64,000 nucleotides of DNA from Bradyrhizobium betae (lineage in GTDB: Bacteria; Pseudomonadota; Alphaproteobacteria; Rhizobiales; Xanthobacteraceae): assembly GCF_004123905.1 (NCBI RefSeq), contig NZ_MZXW01000015.1:310001-374000 (forward strand), written 5' to 3'. A program made the position numbers and the translations under genes. Below the pieces are notes generated by a model, which was not told the DNA's origin, searched no databases, and saw only the letters and a list, made by a program, of their open reading frames with translations. Positions 56,420 to 64,000 of this stretch are shown in pieces (the first letter of the stretch is position 1; every line of letters begins with the position of its first letter).

Positions 56420-58549
56420 ATGTCCAATTCCAAAGATGCCGTCCGCAAGGTGCTCGACCAAGTCAAGGCAGACAACCGCACCAGCCTGACGGCGCCGGAA
56501 GGCAAGCTGGTCTGCGACGCCTACGGCATTCCGGTGCCGAAGGAGGGCGTGGCCAAGTCGGCAGGCGAAGCCGGCAAGATGGCCTCCTCCATGGGCTTCC
56601 CTGTCGTGATGAAGATCGTCTCGCCGGATATTCTCCACAAGACCGAAGCCGGCGGCGTCATCGTCGGCCTCAAGACTGCCGAGGATGCCGAGAAGGCCTA
56701 CGAGACCATTCTCGGCAATGCCAGGAAGTACAAGGCTGATGCCAAGATCGAGGGCGTCCAGGTGCAGCAGATGCTGGCCGGGGGCACCGAGGTCATCGTC
56801 GGCTCGATCACCGACGGCTCGTTCGGCAAGCTGGTCGCCTTCGGCCTCGGCGGCGTGCTGGTCGAAGTCTTGAAGGACATTACCTTCCGCCTCGCGCCCG
56901 CCACCAAGCAAGACGCGCTCTCGATGCTCGACGGCATTCAGGCGCATGAGATTTTGAAGGGCGTGCGCGGCGGCGAGCCGGTCAACCGCACGGCGCTCGC
57001 CGACGTCATCGTCAAGGTCTCGCAGCTCGTCACCGATTTCCCAGAGATCATCGAACTCGACCTCAACCCGGTGTTTGCGACGGCCAAGGACGCGATCGCC
57101 GCCGACGTGCGCATCGTCGTCGACTTCGCCTATGTGCCGAAGCCCAAGCCGCGCCCGACCGAAGAGATCGTCGCGGCGATGAGCCGCATCATGCAGCCGA
57201 AGGCGGTCGCCGTGGTCGGCGCCTCCGCCGAGGACGGCAAGATCGGCAACTCCGTGATGAAGAACCTCATCAATGGCGGTTACAAGGGCGACATCTATCC
57301 GATCCACCCCAAGGCTGCCGAGATCCTCGGCTACAAGGCCTACAAGAGCGTCAAGGACGTGCCCGGCGTGATCGACACCGCGGTGTTCGCGATCCCCGCG
57401 AAGTTCGTGGCCGCGGCGCTCACCGAGTGCGGCGAGAAAAAAATCCCGGGCGCGGTGCTGATCCCGTCCGGCTTTGCGGAGGCCGGCGCACCGGAGCTTC
57501 AGGCCGAGATCGTCGAGGTCGGCAAGAAGTACGACATCCGCCTGATGGGGCCGAACATCTACGGTTTCTACTATACCCCGGCCAATCTCTGCGCGACCTT
57601 CTGCACCGCCTATGACGTCAAGGGCCACGCAGCGCTGTCGTCGCAGTCGGGCGGCATCGGCATGGCCATCATCGGTTTTTCGCGCTCGGCCAAGATGGGC
57701 GTCTCCGCGATCGTCGGCCTCGGCAACAAGTCCGATATCGACGAGGACGATCTGCTCGCCTTCTTCGAGCAGGATCCGAACACCAATTTGATCGCGCAGC
57801 ACTGCGAAGATCTCAAGGACGGCCGTGCCTTCGCGGAAGCCGCCAAGCGCGTCTCCAAGAAAAAGCCCGTCATCGTGCTCAAGGCCGGCCGTACCTCGGC
57901 CGGCGCCAAGGCGGCTTCGTCGCACACGGGCGCGCTCGCCGGTAACGACAAGATCTACGAGGATGTGCTGGCGCAATCGGGCGTGATCCGCGCCCGCAGC
58001 TTGCGTCAGCTGCTCGAATTCGCCCGCGGCGTGCCGGTGCTGCCGACGCCGAAGGGCGAGAACGTGCTGATCATCACCGGTGCAGGCGGTTCGGGCGTGC
58101 TGCTGTCGGACTCCTGCGTCGACAACGGCCTGTCGCTGATGGCGATGCCGCCGGATCTCGATGCGGCCTTCCGCAAGTTCATCCCGCCGTTTGGAGCGGC
58201 CGGAAATCCTGTGGATATCACCGGCGGCGAGCCGCCGATCACCTACGTCAACACGGTGAAGCTCGGTCTGACGGACGAGCGCATCCATTCTCTGATCCTC
58301 GGCTATTGGCACACCATCGTCACGCCGCCGATGGTGTTCGCCCGCAACATGGTCGAGGTGAAGAAGGAGATGGAGGCCAAGGGTTTTGTGAAGCCCATCG
58401 TGGCCTCGCTCGCCGGCGACGTCGAGGTCGAGGAAGCTGCCGAATATCTCTACCAGAACGGTATCCCGGCCTACGCCTATTCGACCGAACTGCCGGTCGA
58501 GGTGCTCGGCGCCAAGTACAAGTGGGCGCGCGGGGCAGGGCTGCTCTGA
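56420..58549 (+). CDS. NDP-forming acyl-CoA synthetase, candidate oxalate regulon CoA ligase
   Basis: A 709-residue protein of the acetyl-CoA synthetase (ADP-forming)/succinyl-CoA synthetase superfamily. The ATP-grasp (beta-type) domain comes first (about residues 10-235, with His73 in SPDILHKTEAGG). The CoA-binding and ligase (alpha-type) domains follow (AVVGASAEDGKIGNSVM near 265, phospho-His502 in ASSHTGALAGND). This is the reverse of the alpha-beta order in fused archaeal enzymes. Both phosphorelay histidines are present, so it should be active. It is divergent from gntR-oxc-frc and under a perfect operator copy. I infer that it makes a CoA ester for the pathway, for example oxalyl-CoA or formyl-CoA to prime Frc. 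The start follows AGGGAGAAG. Confidence 0.88.
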   Translation: MSNSKDAVRKVLDQVKADNRTSLTAPEGKLVCDAYGIPVPKEGVAKSAGEAGKMASSMGFPVVMKIVSPDILHKTEAGGVIVGLKTAEDAEKAYETILGNARKYKADAKIEGVQVQQMLAGGTEVIVGSITDGSFGKLVAFGLGGVLVEVLKDITFRLAPATKQDALSMLDGIQAHEILKGVRGGEPVNRTALADVIVKVSQLVTDFPEIIELDLNPVFATAKDAIAADVRIVVDFAYVPKPKPRPTEEIVAAMSRIMQPKAVAVVGASAEDGKIGNSVMKNLINGGYKGDIYPIHPKAAEILGYKAYKSVKDVPGVIDTAVFAIPAKFVAAALTECGEKKIPGAVLIPSGFAEAGAPELQAEIVEVGKKYDIRLMGPNIYGFYYTPANLCATFCTAYDVKGHAALSSQSGGIGMAIIGFSRSAKMGVSAIVGLGNKSDIDEDDLLAFFEQDPNTNLIAQHCEDLKDGRAFAEAAKRVSKKKPVIVLKAGRTSAGAKAASSHTGALAGNDKIYEDVLAQSGVIRARSLRQLLEFARGVPVLPTPKGENVLIITGAGGSGVLLSDSCVDNGLSLMAMPPDLDAAFRKFIPPFGAAGNPVDITGGEPPITYVNTVKLGLTDERIHSLILGYWHTIVTPPMVFARNMVEVKKEMEAKGFVKPIVASLAGDVEVEEAAEYLYQNGIPAYAYSTELPVEVLGAKYKWARGAGLL

Positions 58550-58559
58550 GCTGTGACTT

Positions 58560-58720
58560 CACCTCTCCCCGCGCGCGGGGAGAGGTCGAATTGCGAAGCA
58601 ATTCGGGTGAGGGGGACTCTCCACGAGTCTAACTGTCACCGTCCTTGCGGAGACTCCCCCTCACCCTAACCCTCTCAGCGCGAGCGAAGCTCGTCGCGGC
58701 CCCGCAAGCGGGTAGAGGGA
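58560..58720. repeat. Composite palindromic repeat
   Basis: Contains ACCTCTCCCCGC/GCGGGGAGAGGT, CGAATTGC/GCAATTCG and GGAGACTCCCCCTCACCC, the same modules as the 36004-36140 element, plus an additional GCGAGCGAAGCTCGTCGC hairpin. It separates the synthetase gene from the IclR gene. Confidence 0.8.
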
Positions 58721-58756
58721 AAAAAGAATAGGGCGAGGGAGAACGGTCAGGTCGCG

Positions 58757-59599
58757 ATGAGCAAGAACGTGATCCGGCGCAAACCGCTCGAGCCCCGATC
58801 GCCGTCGGAGGCCGACCATGACGCGCGCGACGGCGGCGTGCAGTCCGTCGACCGCGCTCTGTCGATCCTCGAAACGCTGGCCGAAGACGACGAGGGCTAT
58901 CGCCTCAGCGATCTCGCGGTCCGCACCGGCCTGTCGGCCTCCACCGTCCACCGCCTGCTGGCAACGCTGGAGAGCCGCCGCTTCGTTCAGTTCGACCGCG
59001 CCGAATCGAAATGGCATGTCGGCGTGCGCAGTTTTACGGTCGGCGCCAGCTTCGCGCGGCGGCGCAATTTCTCCACGCAAGCGATTCCGTACTTGCGCAA
59101 GCTGCGTGATCTCACCCGCGAGACCGCCAACCTCGCCGTGGTCGATGACGAGTTCATCATCGTGCTGACCCGCATGGAGAGCCGCGAGATCATGCGCTCG
59201 CTGACCCAGGTCGGCGGCCGCGTCGCCATGGTGACGTCGGGCGTCGGCAAGGCGGTGCTCGCCACCTATTCGGACGAGGATGTCGGTGCCGTCATTCGCC
59301 ATCACGGCATGCCCCGCTTGACCGAGAAGTCGATCGTGCGGCCGGGCGATCTGTTCAAGGAGCTCGCGACGATCCGCAAACAGGGCTTTGCGATCGACGA
59401 CGAAGAGGCCTCCATGGGCCTGCGCTGTATTGCCGCAGTCGTCTACAACGACTGCGCCGAGCCGCTCGCGGCGATCTCCGTCTCGGGCATGACCAGCCGT
59501 CTGACCGACGAGAGATTGCCGGAAATCGGGCAAATTGTGCGCGATGTCGCCGGTGAGTTGACGCTCGCACTCGGCGGCGTGATGCCGGCGTCCCGCTAA
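58757..59599 (+). CDS. IclR family transcriptional regulator
   Basis: A 280-residue regulator. A charged N-terminal extension of about 28 residues precedes the winged helix (QSVDRALSILETLAEDDEGY, LSASTVHRLLATLESRRFV). The IclR effector domain follows, with the family segments GRVAMVTSGVGKAVLATY and IDDEEASMGLRCIAAVVYND. It lies just upstream of, and in the same direction as, the tctCBA transporter genes, suggesting control of carboxylate uptake. No operator can be read with confidence. The start at 58757 is the first ATG after the repeat. Confidence 0.92.
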   Translation: MSKNVIRRKPLEPRSPSEADHDARDGGVQSVDRALSILETLAEDDEGYRLSDLAVRTGLSASTVHRLLATLESRRFVQFDRAESKWHVGVRSFTVGASFARRRNFSTQAIPYLRKLRDLTRETANLAVVDDEFIIVLTRMESREIMRSLTQVGGRVAMVTSGVGKAVLATYSDEDVGAVIRHHGMPRLTEKSIVRPGDLFKELATIRKQGFAIDDEEASMGLRCIAAVVYNDCAEPLAAISVSGMTSRLTDERLPEIGQIVRDVAGELTLALGGVMPASR

Positions 59600-59712
59600 C
59601 AGGAACCAGGCCCTGTCGCTGGACAGCATCGGTCGTTTTGGCTGATATGCGACCAAACGACACAATGCGGCAGCTGATCAGCAAAGCCCGCATGAGCCTG
59701 GAGAATGCCCCC

Positions 59713-60681
59713 ATGTTTCAATTCCCCGCGCGCCTTGTCGGCGCAGCCGTCGCGCTGACCCTTGCGGCGGCCGCGCCTGCCTTCGCCCAGCAGCTCGAGC
59801 TCAAGCTGATGGCGCCAGCGGCCCCGGGCGGCGGCTGGGACCAGACCGCGCGCTCGATGCAGCAGGCGCTGGTGGCTGCAGGCGTCGCGCGCAGCGTACA
59901 GGTCGTCAACGTTCCCGGCGCAGGCGGCAGCGTCGGCATTGCGCAATTCGTCAACGGTGCCAAGGGCGACGGCAACCAGCTGATGGTCAACGGCTTCGTC
60001 ATGGTGGGCGCGCTCGCCATGAACAAGTCGCCCGTGACCCTCGAGCAGGTGACGCCGATCGCGCGCCTCACCGAGGAAATCCAGGTGATCGTGGTGCCCG
60101 CGAATTCGCCGATCAAGAATGCGCAGGATCTGGCCGCCGCGGTGAAGGCCGATATCGCCAAGGTGACCTTCGCCGGCGGCTCGGCCGGTGGAGTCGACCA
60201 TGTGATGGCGGCATTGTTCGCCGGCGCTGTCGGTGCCGATGCGAAGAAGATCAACTACATCCCGTTCTCCGGCGGCGGCGAGTCGCTCGCCGCAATCCTC
60301 GGCGGCAAGGTCACCGCGGGCATTTCGGGGTTGAGCGAATATGACGGGCAGATCAAGTCAGGCAAGCTGCGCGCGATCGGCGTGACCTCGGAGAAGCGCA
60401 TCGCGGGCAGCGACATCCCGACTTTCAAGGAGCAGGGCATCGACCTCGTGATCGCCAACTGGCGCTCGGTGGTCGCGCCTCCCGGCATCACGCCGGAGCA
60501 GCGCAAGACCTTGAGCGATGCGGTCGAGAAGATGGTGAAGTCTGACGCCTGGAAGGAAATCCTCAAGCAGAAGGGCTGGGAGGACGCCTATCTCGGCGGC
60601 GACGCTTTCGCCGACTTCCTGAAGAAGGAAACAGTGCGCGTCACTGACGTGCTGAGATCAGTCGGCCTGGTCAAGTCATGA
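59713..60681 (+). CDS. tctC: Tripartite tricarboxylate transporter substrate-binding protein (TctC/Bug)
   Basis: A 322-residue periplasmic receptor. The ATG at 59713 follows GGAGA and gives a signal peptide ending AAAAPAFAQQ. The Bug-family features LMAPAAPGGGWDQTARSMQQ, NVPGAGGSVGIAQF and the C-terminal PGITPEQRKTLSDAVEKM are present. It captures a carboxylate for TctAB; the ligand is unknown. It overlaps tctB by 4 bp. Confidence 0.92.
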   Translation: MFQFPARLVGAAVALTLAAAAPAFAQQLELKLMAPAAPGGGWDQTARSMQQALVAAGVARSVQVVNVPGAGGSVGIAQFVNGAKGDGNQLMVNGFVMVGALAMNKSPVTLEQVTPIARLTEEIQVIVVPANSPIKNAQDLAAAVKADIAKVTFAGGSAGGVDHVMAALFAGAVGADAKKINYIPFSGGGESLAAILGGKVTAGISGLSEYDGQIKSGKLRAIGVTSEKRIAGSDIPTFKEQGIDLVIANWRSVVAPPGITPEQRKTLSDAVEKMVKSDAWKEILKQKGWEDAYLGGDAFADFLKKETVRVTDVLRSVGLVKS

Positions 60682-61163
60682 GTTCAGGCGATCCCGCCCA
60701 GACGCCACGGCGCGTCGACCGCGCCGGCATCGTCATCGCCGCTTTGCTCGCCGCAACGGCCGCGGTGCTGGTCTGGGACGCGCGCGGCCTGCAATCCACG
60801 TCGATGTACGGGATGGGGCCAGAGGCGATGCCGGTCGTGATTGCCTGTGGCCTTGCGCTGCTCGCGATCGGCAACTTTGTTGACGCGCTGCGCGGCAATT
60901 TGCCGGCGCGCGAGAGCGCCGATCCCCTGCCGGTGGTCCTGATCCTGATCGGCCTCGCGCTGTTGATTGCCATTATCGGCTTCGGTGGCGGCTTCATCCT
61001 GGCGACCGCGGCGCTGTTCGTGACGACTTCGGCCGCCTTCGGTCGCCGTGCGATCCTTGTCGACAGCGTCATCGCCCTCGTGATGTCGACCCTCATTTAT
61101 CTCGCGTTCGACCGGCTGTTGACGCTGAGCCTTCCGACCGGCCCGCTGGAGCGACTGCTGTGA
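60678..61163 (+). CDS. tctB: Tripartite tricarboxylate transporter small membrane subunit (TctB)
   Basis: A 161-residue protein with four predicted membrane helices (about residues 16-34, 50-68, 82-112 and 122-140) and a conserved [16 protein letters not shown] segment. It associates with TctA to form the membrane channel. It starts in the ATGA overlap with tctC and its stop overlaps the tctA start. Confidence 0.9.
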   Translation: MSSGDPAQTPRRVDRAGIVIAALLAATAAVLVWDARGLQSTSMYGMGPEAMPVVIACGLALLAIGNFVDALRGNLPARESADPLPVVLILIGLALLIAIIGFGGGFILATAALFVTTSAAFGRRAILVDSVIALVMSTLIYLAFDRLLTLSLPTGPLERLL

Positions 61164-62662
61164 TGGACACTTTTGCGGCGCTGGCCCACGGCATGGCCGT
61201 CGCCGTCCAGCCGATGAATTTGCTGTATGCGCTGATCGGCGTGTTTCTCGGCACGGCCGTCGGCGTGCTGCCCGGTATCGGCCCGGCGCTGACGGTCGCG
61301 CTGCTGTTGCCGGTGACCTACAAGCTAGACCCCGGCGGCTCGCTGATCATGTTCGCCGGCATCTATTATGGCGGCATGTATGGCGGCTCGACCACCGCGA
61401 TCCTGATCAACACGCCCGGCGAGAGCGCCTCGATGGCGACCGCGCTCGAAGGCAACAAGATGGCCAAGGCCGGCCGCGGCGGTCCGGCGCTTGCGACCTC
61501 CGCGATCGGCTCGTTCGTCGCCGGCACCATCGCCACCATCGGACTCGCCTTCCTTGCGCCATGGCTGGTCGATTTCGCCGTGCGCTTCGGCCCCGAGGAT
61601 TATTTCGCGCTGATGTGCGTCGCCTTCGTCACGGTGTCCGCGACCTTCGGCGATTCCCCGGTCCGCGGCCTGACCAGCCTGTTCATCGGCCTGACGCTGG
61701 GCCTCGTCGGCATCGACAAGCTGACGGGGCAGGCGCGACTTGCGTTCGGCGTGCCCGAGCTGCTCGACGGCGTCGAGGTGACGACGCTTGCGGTCGGCCT
61801 GTTCGCGGTGGGCGAGGCGCTCTACGTCGCATCGCGCCGCCACCACAGCGAGGAGAAGCTCGAGCCGGTGCGCGGCTCGCTGTGGATGACCAAGGAAGAC
61901 TGGAAGCGATCCTGGAAGCCGTGGCTGCGCGGCACGATGTTCGGCTTTCCGATCGGTGCGCTGCCCGCGGGCGGCGCGGAGATCCCGACCTTCCTGTCCT
62001 ACTCGACCGAGAAGCGTCTCACAAAACACCCCGAGGAATTCGGCAAAGGCGCGATCGAAGGCGTGGCCGGACCGGAAGCCGCCAACAATGCGTCTGCCGC
62101 CGGCACGCTGGTGCCGCTCTTGACGCTGGGATTGCCGACCTCGGCGACCGCCGCGATGATGCTGGCAGGCTTCCAGCAATACGGCCTCAACCCGGGGCCG
62201 CTGCTGTTCGCCGAGCGGCCCGACTTGGTGTGGGGCCTGATCGCCAGTCTCTTCATCGCCAATTGCATGCTGCTGGTGCTCAATTTGCCGCTGGTTGGCC
62301 TGTGGGTGCGGCTGCTCGCGATCCCGCAGCCTTGGCTCTATGCCGGCATCCTCGTGTTCGCGACCATGGGCACCATCGCCGCAAAGCCGTCGGTGGTCGA
62401 ATTGTCGATGCTGGCCGGCTTTGGCGTGCTCGGCTTCCTGATGCGCCGGTTCGATTTCCCGATCGCGCCCGTCGTCGTCGGCCTGATCCTCGGCCCGATC
62501 GCCGAGAGCCAGTTGCGCCGCGCCCTCGCGATCAGCCTCGGCGATCCCATGACGCTGCTGCAGAGCCCGATCTCGGCCACGTTGCTCGGCCTCGCGCTGG
62601 TTGCGCTGCTGGCCCCATTCGTGCTGAAGGGGATGGGACGCTTCAAGGCGAACGAGGACTAG
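61163..62662 (+). CDS. tctA: Tripartite tricarboxylate transporter large membrane subunit (TctA)
   Basis: A 499-residue polytopic protein from the ATG at 61163; a GTG one codon earlier is equivalent. Hallmark motifs are [40 protein letters not shown] and the second-half repeat [29 protein letters not shown]. About 10-12 helices are expected. It drives secondary carboxylate uptake with TctB and TctC. Confidence 0.94.
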   Translation: MDTFAALAHGMAVAVQPMNLLYALIGVFLGTAVGVLPGIGPALTVALLLPVTYKLDPGGSLIMFAGIYYGGMYGGSTTAILINTPGESASMATALEGNKMAKAGRGGPALATSAIGSFVAGTIATIGLAFLAPWLVDFAVRFGPEDYFALMCVAFVTVSATFGDSPVRGLTSLFIGLTLGLVGIDKLTGQARLAFGVPELLDGVEVTTLAVGLFAVGEALYVASRRHHSEEKLEPVRGSLWMTKEDWKRSWKPWLRGTMFGFPIGALPAGGAEIPTFLSYSTEKRLTKHPEEFGKGAIEGVAGPEAANNASAAGTLVPLLTLGLPTSATAAMMLAGFQQYGLNPGPLLFAERPDLVWGLIASLFIANCMLLVLNLPLVGLWVRLLAIPQPWLYAGILVFATMGTIAAKPSVVELSMLAGFGVLGFLMRRFDFPIAPVVVGLILGPIAESQLRRALAISLGDPMTLLQSPISATLLGLALVALLAPFVLKGMGRFKANED

Positions 62663-62706
62663 TCGTCCCGACGCGCGCGTTGCGTCCATCTGGTCGAGGA
62701 AACGCC

Positions 62707-63502
62707 ATGCCGTCGGAACTTCGCTCGCCCCGTCTCGCCGTCCTGATCGATGCCGACAATGCCTCCGCAAAGATCGCGGATGGACTGTTCGAGGAGATCG
62801 CCAAGATCGGCGAGGCCAGCGTTCGCCGCATCTATGGCGACTTCTCCAATGCGCGATCCAGGGGCTGGGCCGACATCCTGTCGAAACACGCCATCATCCC
62901 GCAGCAGCAGTTTGCGTACACGACCGGAAAAAATGCGTCCGACATAACCCTGGTCATCGACGCCATGGACCTGCTCCACAGCGGCCGGTTCGATGGCTTC
63001 TGCCTGGTGTCTTCCGACAGCGACTTTACCCGTCTCGCCGCCCGCATCCGGGAGCAGGGCGTCGATGTCTTCGGGTTCGGCGAGCAGAAGACACCGGAAA
63101 GCTTCCGGCAGGCCTGCCGAAGGTTCGTCTACACCGAGAACCTGCTGGCCGTCCCGGCGACCACCCAGGACGCTACCTCGAGATCGACGTCGCTTCAGCC
63201 GCTTGATGCCGCCACGCCCATCATCAAGAAGGTCATCACCCAGATGGAGAGCGAGGATGGCTGGGTCGCACTCGGCGAAGTCGGACGGCAGCTCGCCAAT
63301 CTGGCGTCAGATTTCGATCCGAGAACGTTTCGGGTTCCGCAAGCTGAGCGACCTCGTGCGCAAGACGAATTCGTTCGAGATCGATGAGCCAAAGGGCCGC
63401 TCGATGCGGATTCGGGTCAAGCCCTCTGCCGCACCATCGCCGAGACGGCGGAACCCGCGCAGACCCGGGTCGGCGGCGGCAGGTTCGGCGCCTAAGGCGT
63501 AA
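62707..63502 (+). pseudogene. NYN-domain (LabA-like) protein, frameshifted before its C-terminal domain
   Basis: The NYN (PIN-like ribonuclease) domain is intact from the ATG at 62707: VLIDADNASAKIADGLFEEI, DITLVIDAMDLLHSG, FCLVSSDSDFTRLAARIREQ. After DFDPRTF, around 63330, the frame is broken by one extra T in a TTT run. The continuation GFRKLSDLVRKTNSFEI, an OST-HTH/LOTUS-type RNA-binding segment, is in another frame and runs to 63502. Removing one base restores a 264-residue protein with the usual NYN-LOTUS architecture. Unrepaired, the protein would end at 63387. Sequence error or a recent mutation. Confidence 0.78.
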
Positions 63503-63587
63503 GCACGGCCTGCCGCTATATTTGCGCTTGCCCGGTCTGGCGCAGGGCGTAACCATCGTGCGGCCGTAACGCCACGCGAGGGTTCCG

Positions 63588-64000
63588 ATGACCAAACTTA
63601 CCCGCTTCGCCGTCGCACCGCTGCATGCGATGACCCGGCGTCTGGCCGATGTCGCCTCGGCGCGCGCCGCGCCGGATCTCGTCATCACTGGCGCGCGGGT
63701 GCTCTCGACCTATTCGGAACGTATCCAGGCGAACCGCGAGGTCTGGATCACCGGCGGGCGCGTCGCGGCGGTGAAGCCGGCCGGCGCGGCGAAGAAAGTC
63801 TGGAGCGGCGTGCCGCTCTACGATGCCGCAGGCGGCATCATTGCACCGGGCCTCGTCGATCCGCATATCCACATCGAATCCTCGATGGTGACCGCCTGCG
63901 CCTATGCCGAGGCGGCGCTGCTGAACGGCACCACCACGATCTTCTGCGACAGCCACGAAATCGGCAACGTCATGGACGTCGCCGGCGTCGAGGCGATGCT
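63588..64000 (+). CDS. ade: Adenine deaminase (5' part, cut by window end)
   Basis: The ATG at 63588 follows GAGGG. The visible 137 residues include the N-terminal domain ([20 protein letters not shown]) and the metal-binding motif [13 protein letters not shown] of the amidohydrolase fold, then [17 protein letters not shown]. These are diagnostic for bacterial adenine deaminase, which converts adenine to hypoxanthine in purine salvage. The remainder lies outside the window. Confidence 0.88.
   Translation, partial: MTKLTRFAVAPLHAMTRRLADVASARAAPDLVITGARVLSTYSERIQANREVWITGGRVAAVKPAGAAKKVWSGVPLYDAAGGIIAPGLVDPHIHIESSMVTACAYAEAALLNGTTTIFCDSHEIGNVMDVAGVEAM

Overview
The window looks like chromosome of a Bradyrhizobium-type alphaproteobacterium (Nitrobacteraceae). 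Supporting signs are the high GC content with strong third-position bias, the rhizobial order ccmIEFH(cycHJKL)-degP-response regulator-histidine kinase-glnE, a bacterial Ku gene, a NAD-dependent formate dehydrogenase, an oxalate-degradation locus, an Flp-type pilin, and many intergenic palindromes of types I recall from bradyrhizobia. No rRNA, tRNA, CRISPR array or insertion sequence was recognised. Species is not determinable from this window.

Layout. 1-6.2 kb: a multi-GAF sensor cut by the left edge, a ThDP-dependent enzyme, small proteins, an Flp pilin and ku. 6.3-9 kb: a 51-aa membrane protein behind a candidate sigma-EcfG promoter, then an OmpR-type two-component pair. 10.9-23.8 kb: cytochrome c maturation genes ccmI-ccmE-ccmF-ccmH, a chemotaxis receptor, degP, a second two-component pair and glnE. 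23.7-30.8 kb: the formate dehydrogenase operon fdsG-fdsB-fdsA-fdhD-fdsD on the minus strand, divergent from a LysR regulator with a perfect 8-bp inverted repeat between them. 30.8-43 kb: a PAS histidine kinase, a CDF transporter with an apparently triplicated C-terminal domain, oxidoreductases, secreted or membrane hypotheticals and a ketopantoate-reductase-like/FAH pair, separated by palindromic repeats. 43-58.5 kb: oxalate genes (below) interleaved with an Hsp70-like gene, an SRPBCC protein, a frameshifted hydrolase, a cold-shock gene and small stress-type proteins. 58.7-64 kb: an IclR regulator, a tripartite tricarboxylate transporter tctCBA, a frameshifted NYN-domain gene and the start of adenine deaminase.

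Main result. A GntR/FCD regulator gene heads an apparent operon gntR-oxc-frc (oxalyl-CoA decarboxylase, formyl-CoA:oxalate CoA-transferase), divergent from an NDP-forming acyl-CoA synthetase with inverted domain order. The two divergent promoters carry perfect copies of a 17-bp operator, TGGCAT-N5-ATGCCA. Degenerate copies lie in front of four other transcription units 9-13 kb away: two OFA-family (oxalate/formate) transporters, a CBS-domain protein and a 45-aa microprotein. On five of the six promoters the operator starts 1-3 bp downstream of a -35-like hexamer. I infer one oxalate regulon covering transport, CoA activation, CoA transfer, decarboxylation and two unexplained members (CBS protein and microprotein). 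The formate released would be oxidised by the formate dehydrogenase encoded in the same window.

Two genes (hydrolase at 49.5-50.5 kb, NYN protein at 62.7-63.5 kb) each need a single-base correction to be intact, so they are either recent pseudogenes or sequence errors.
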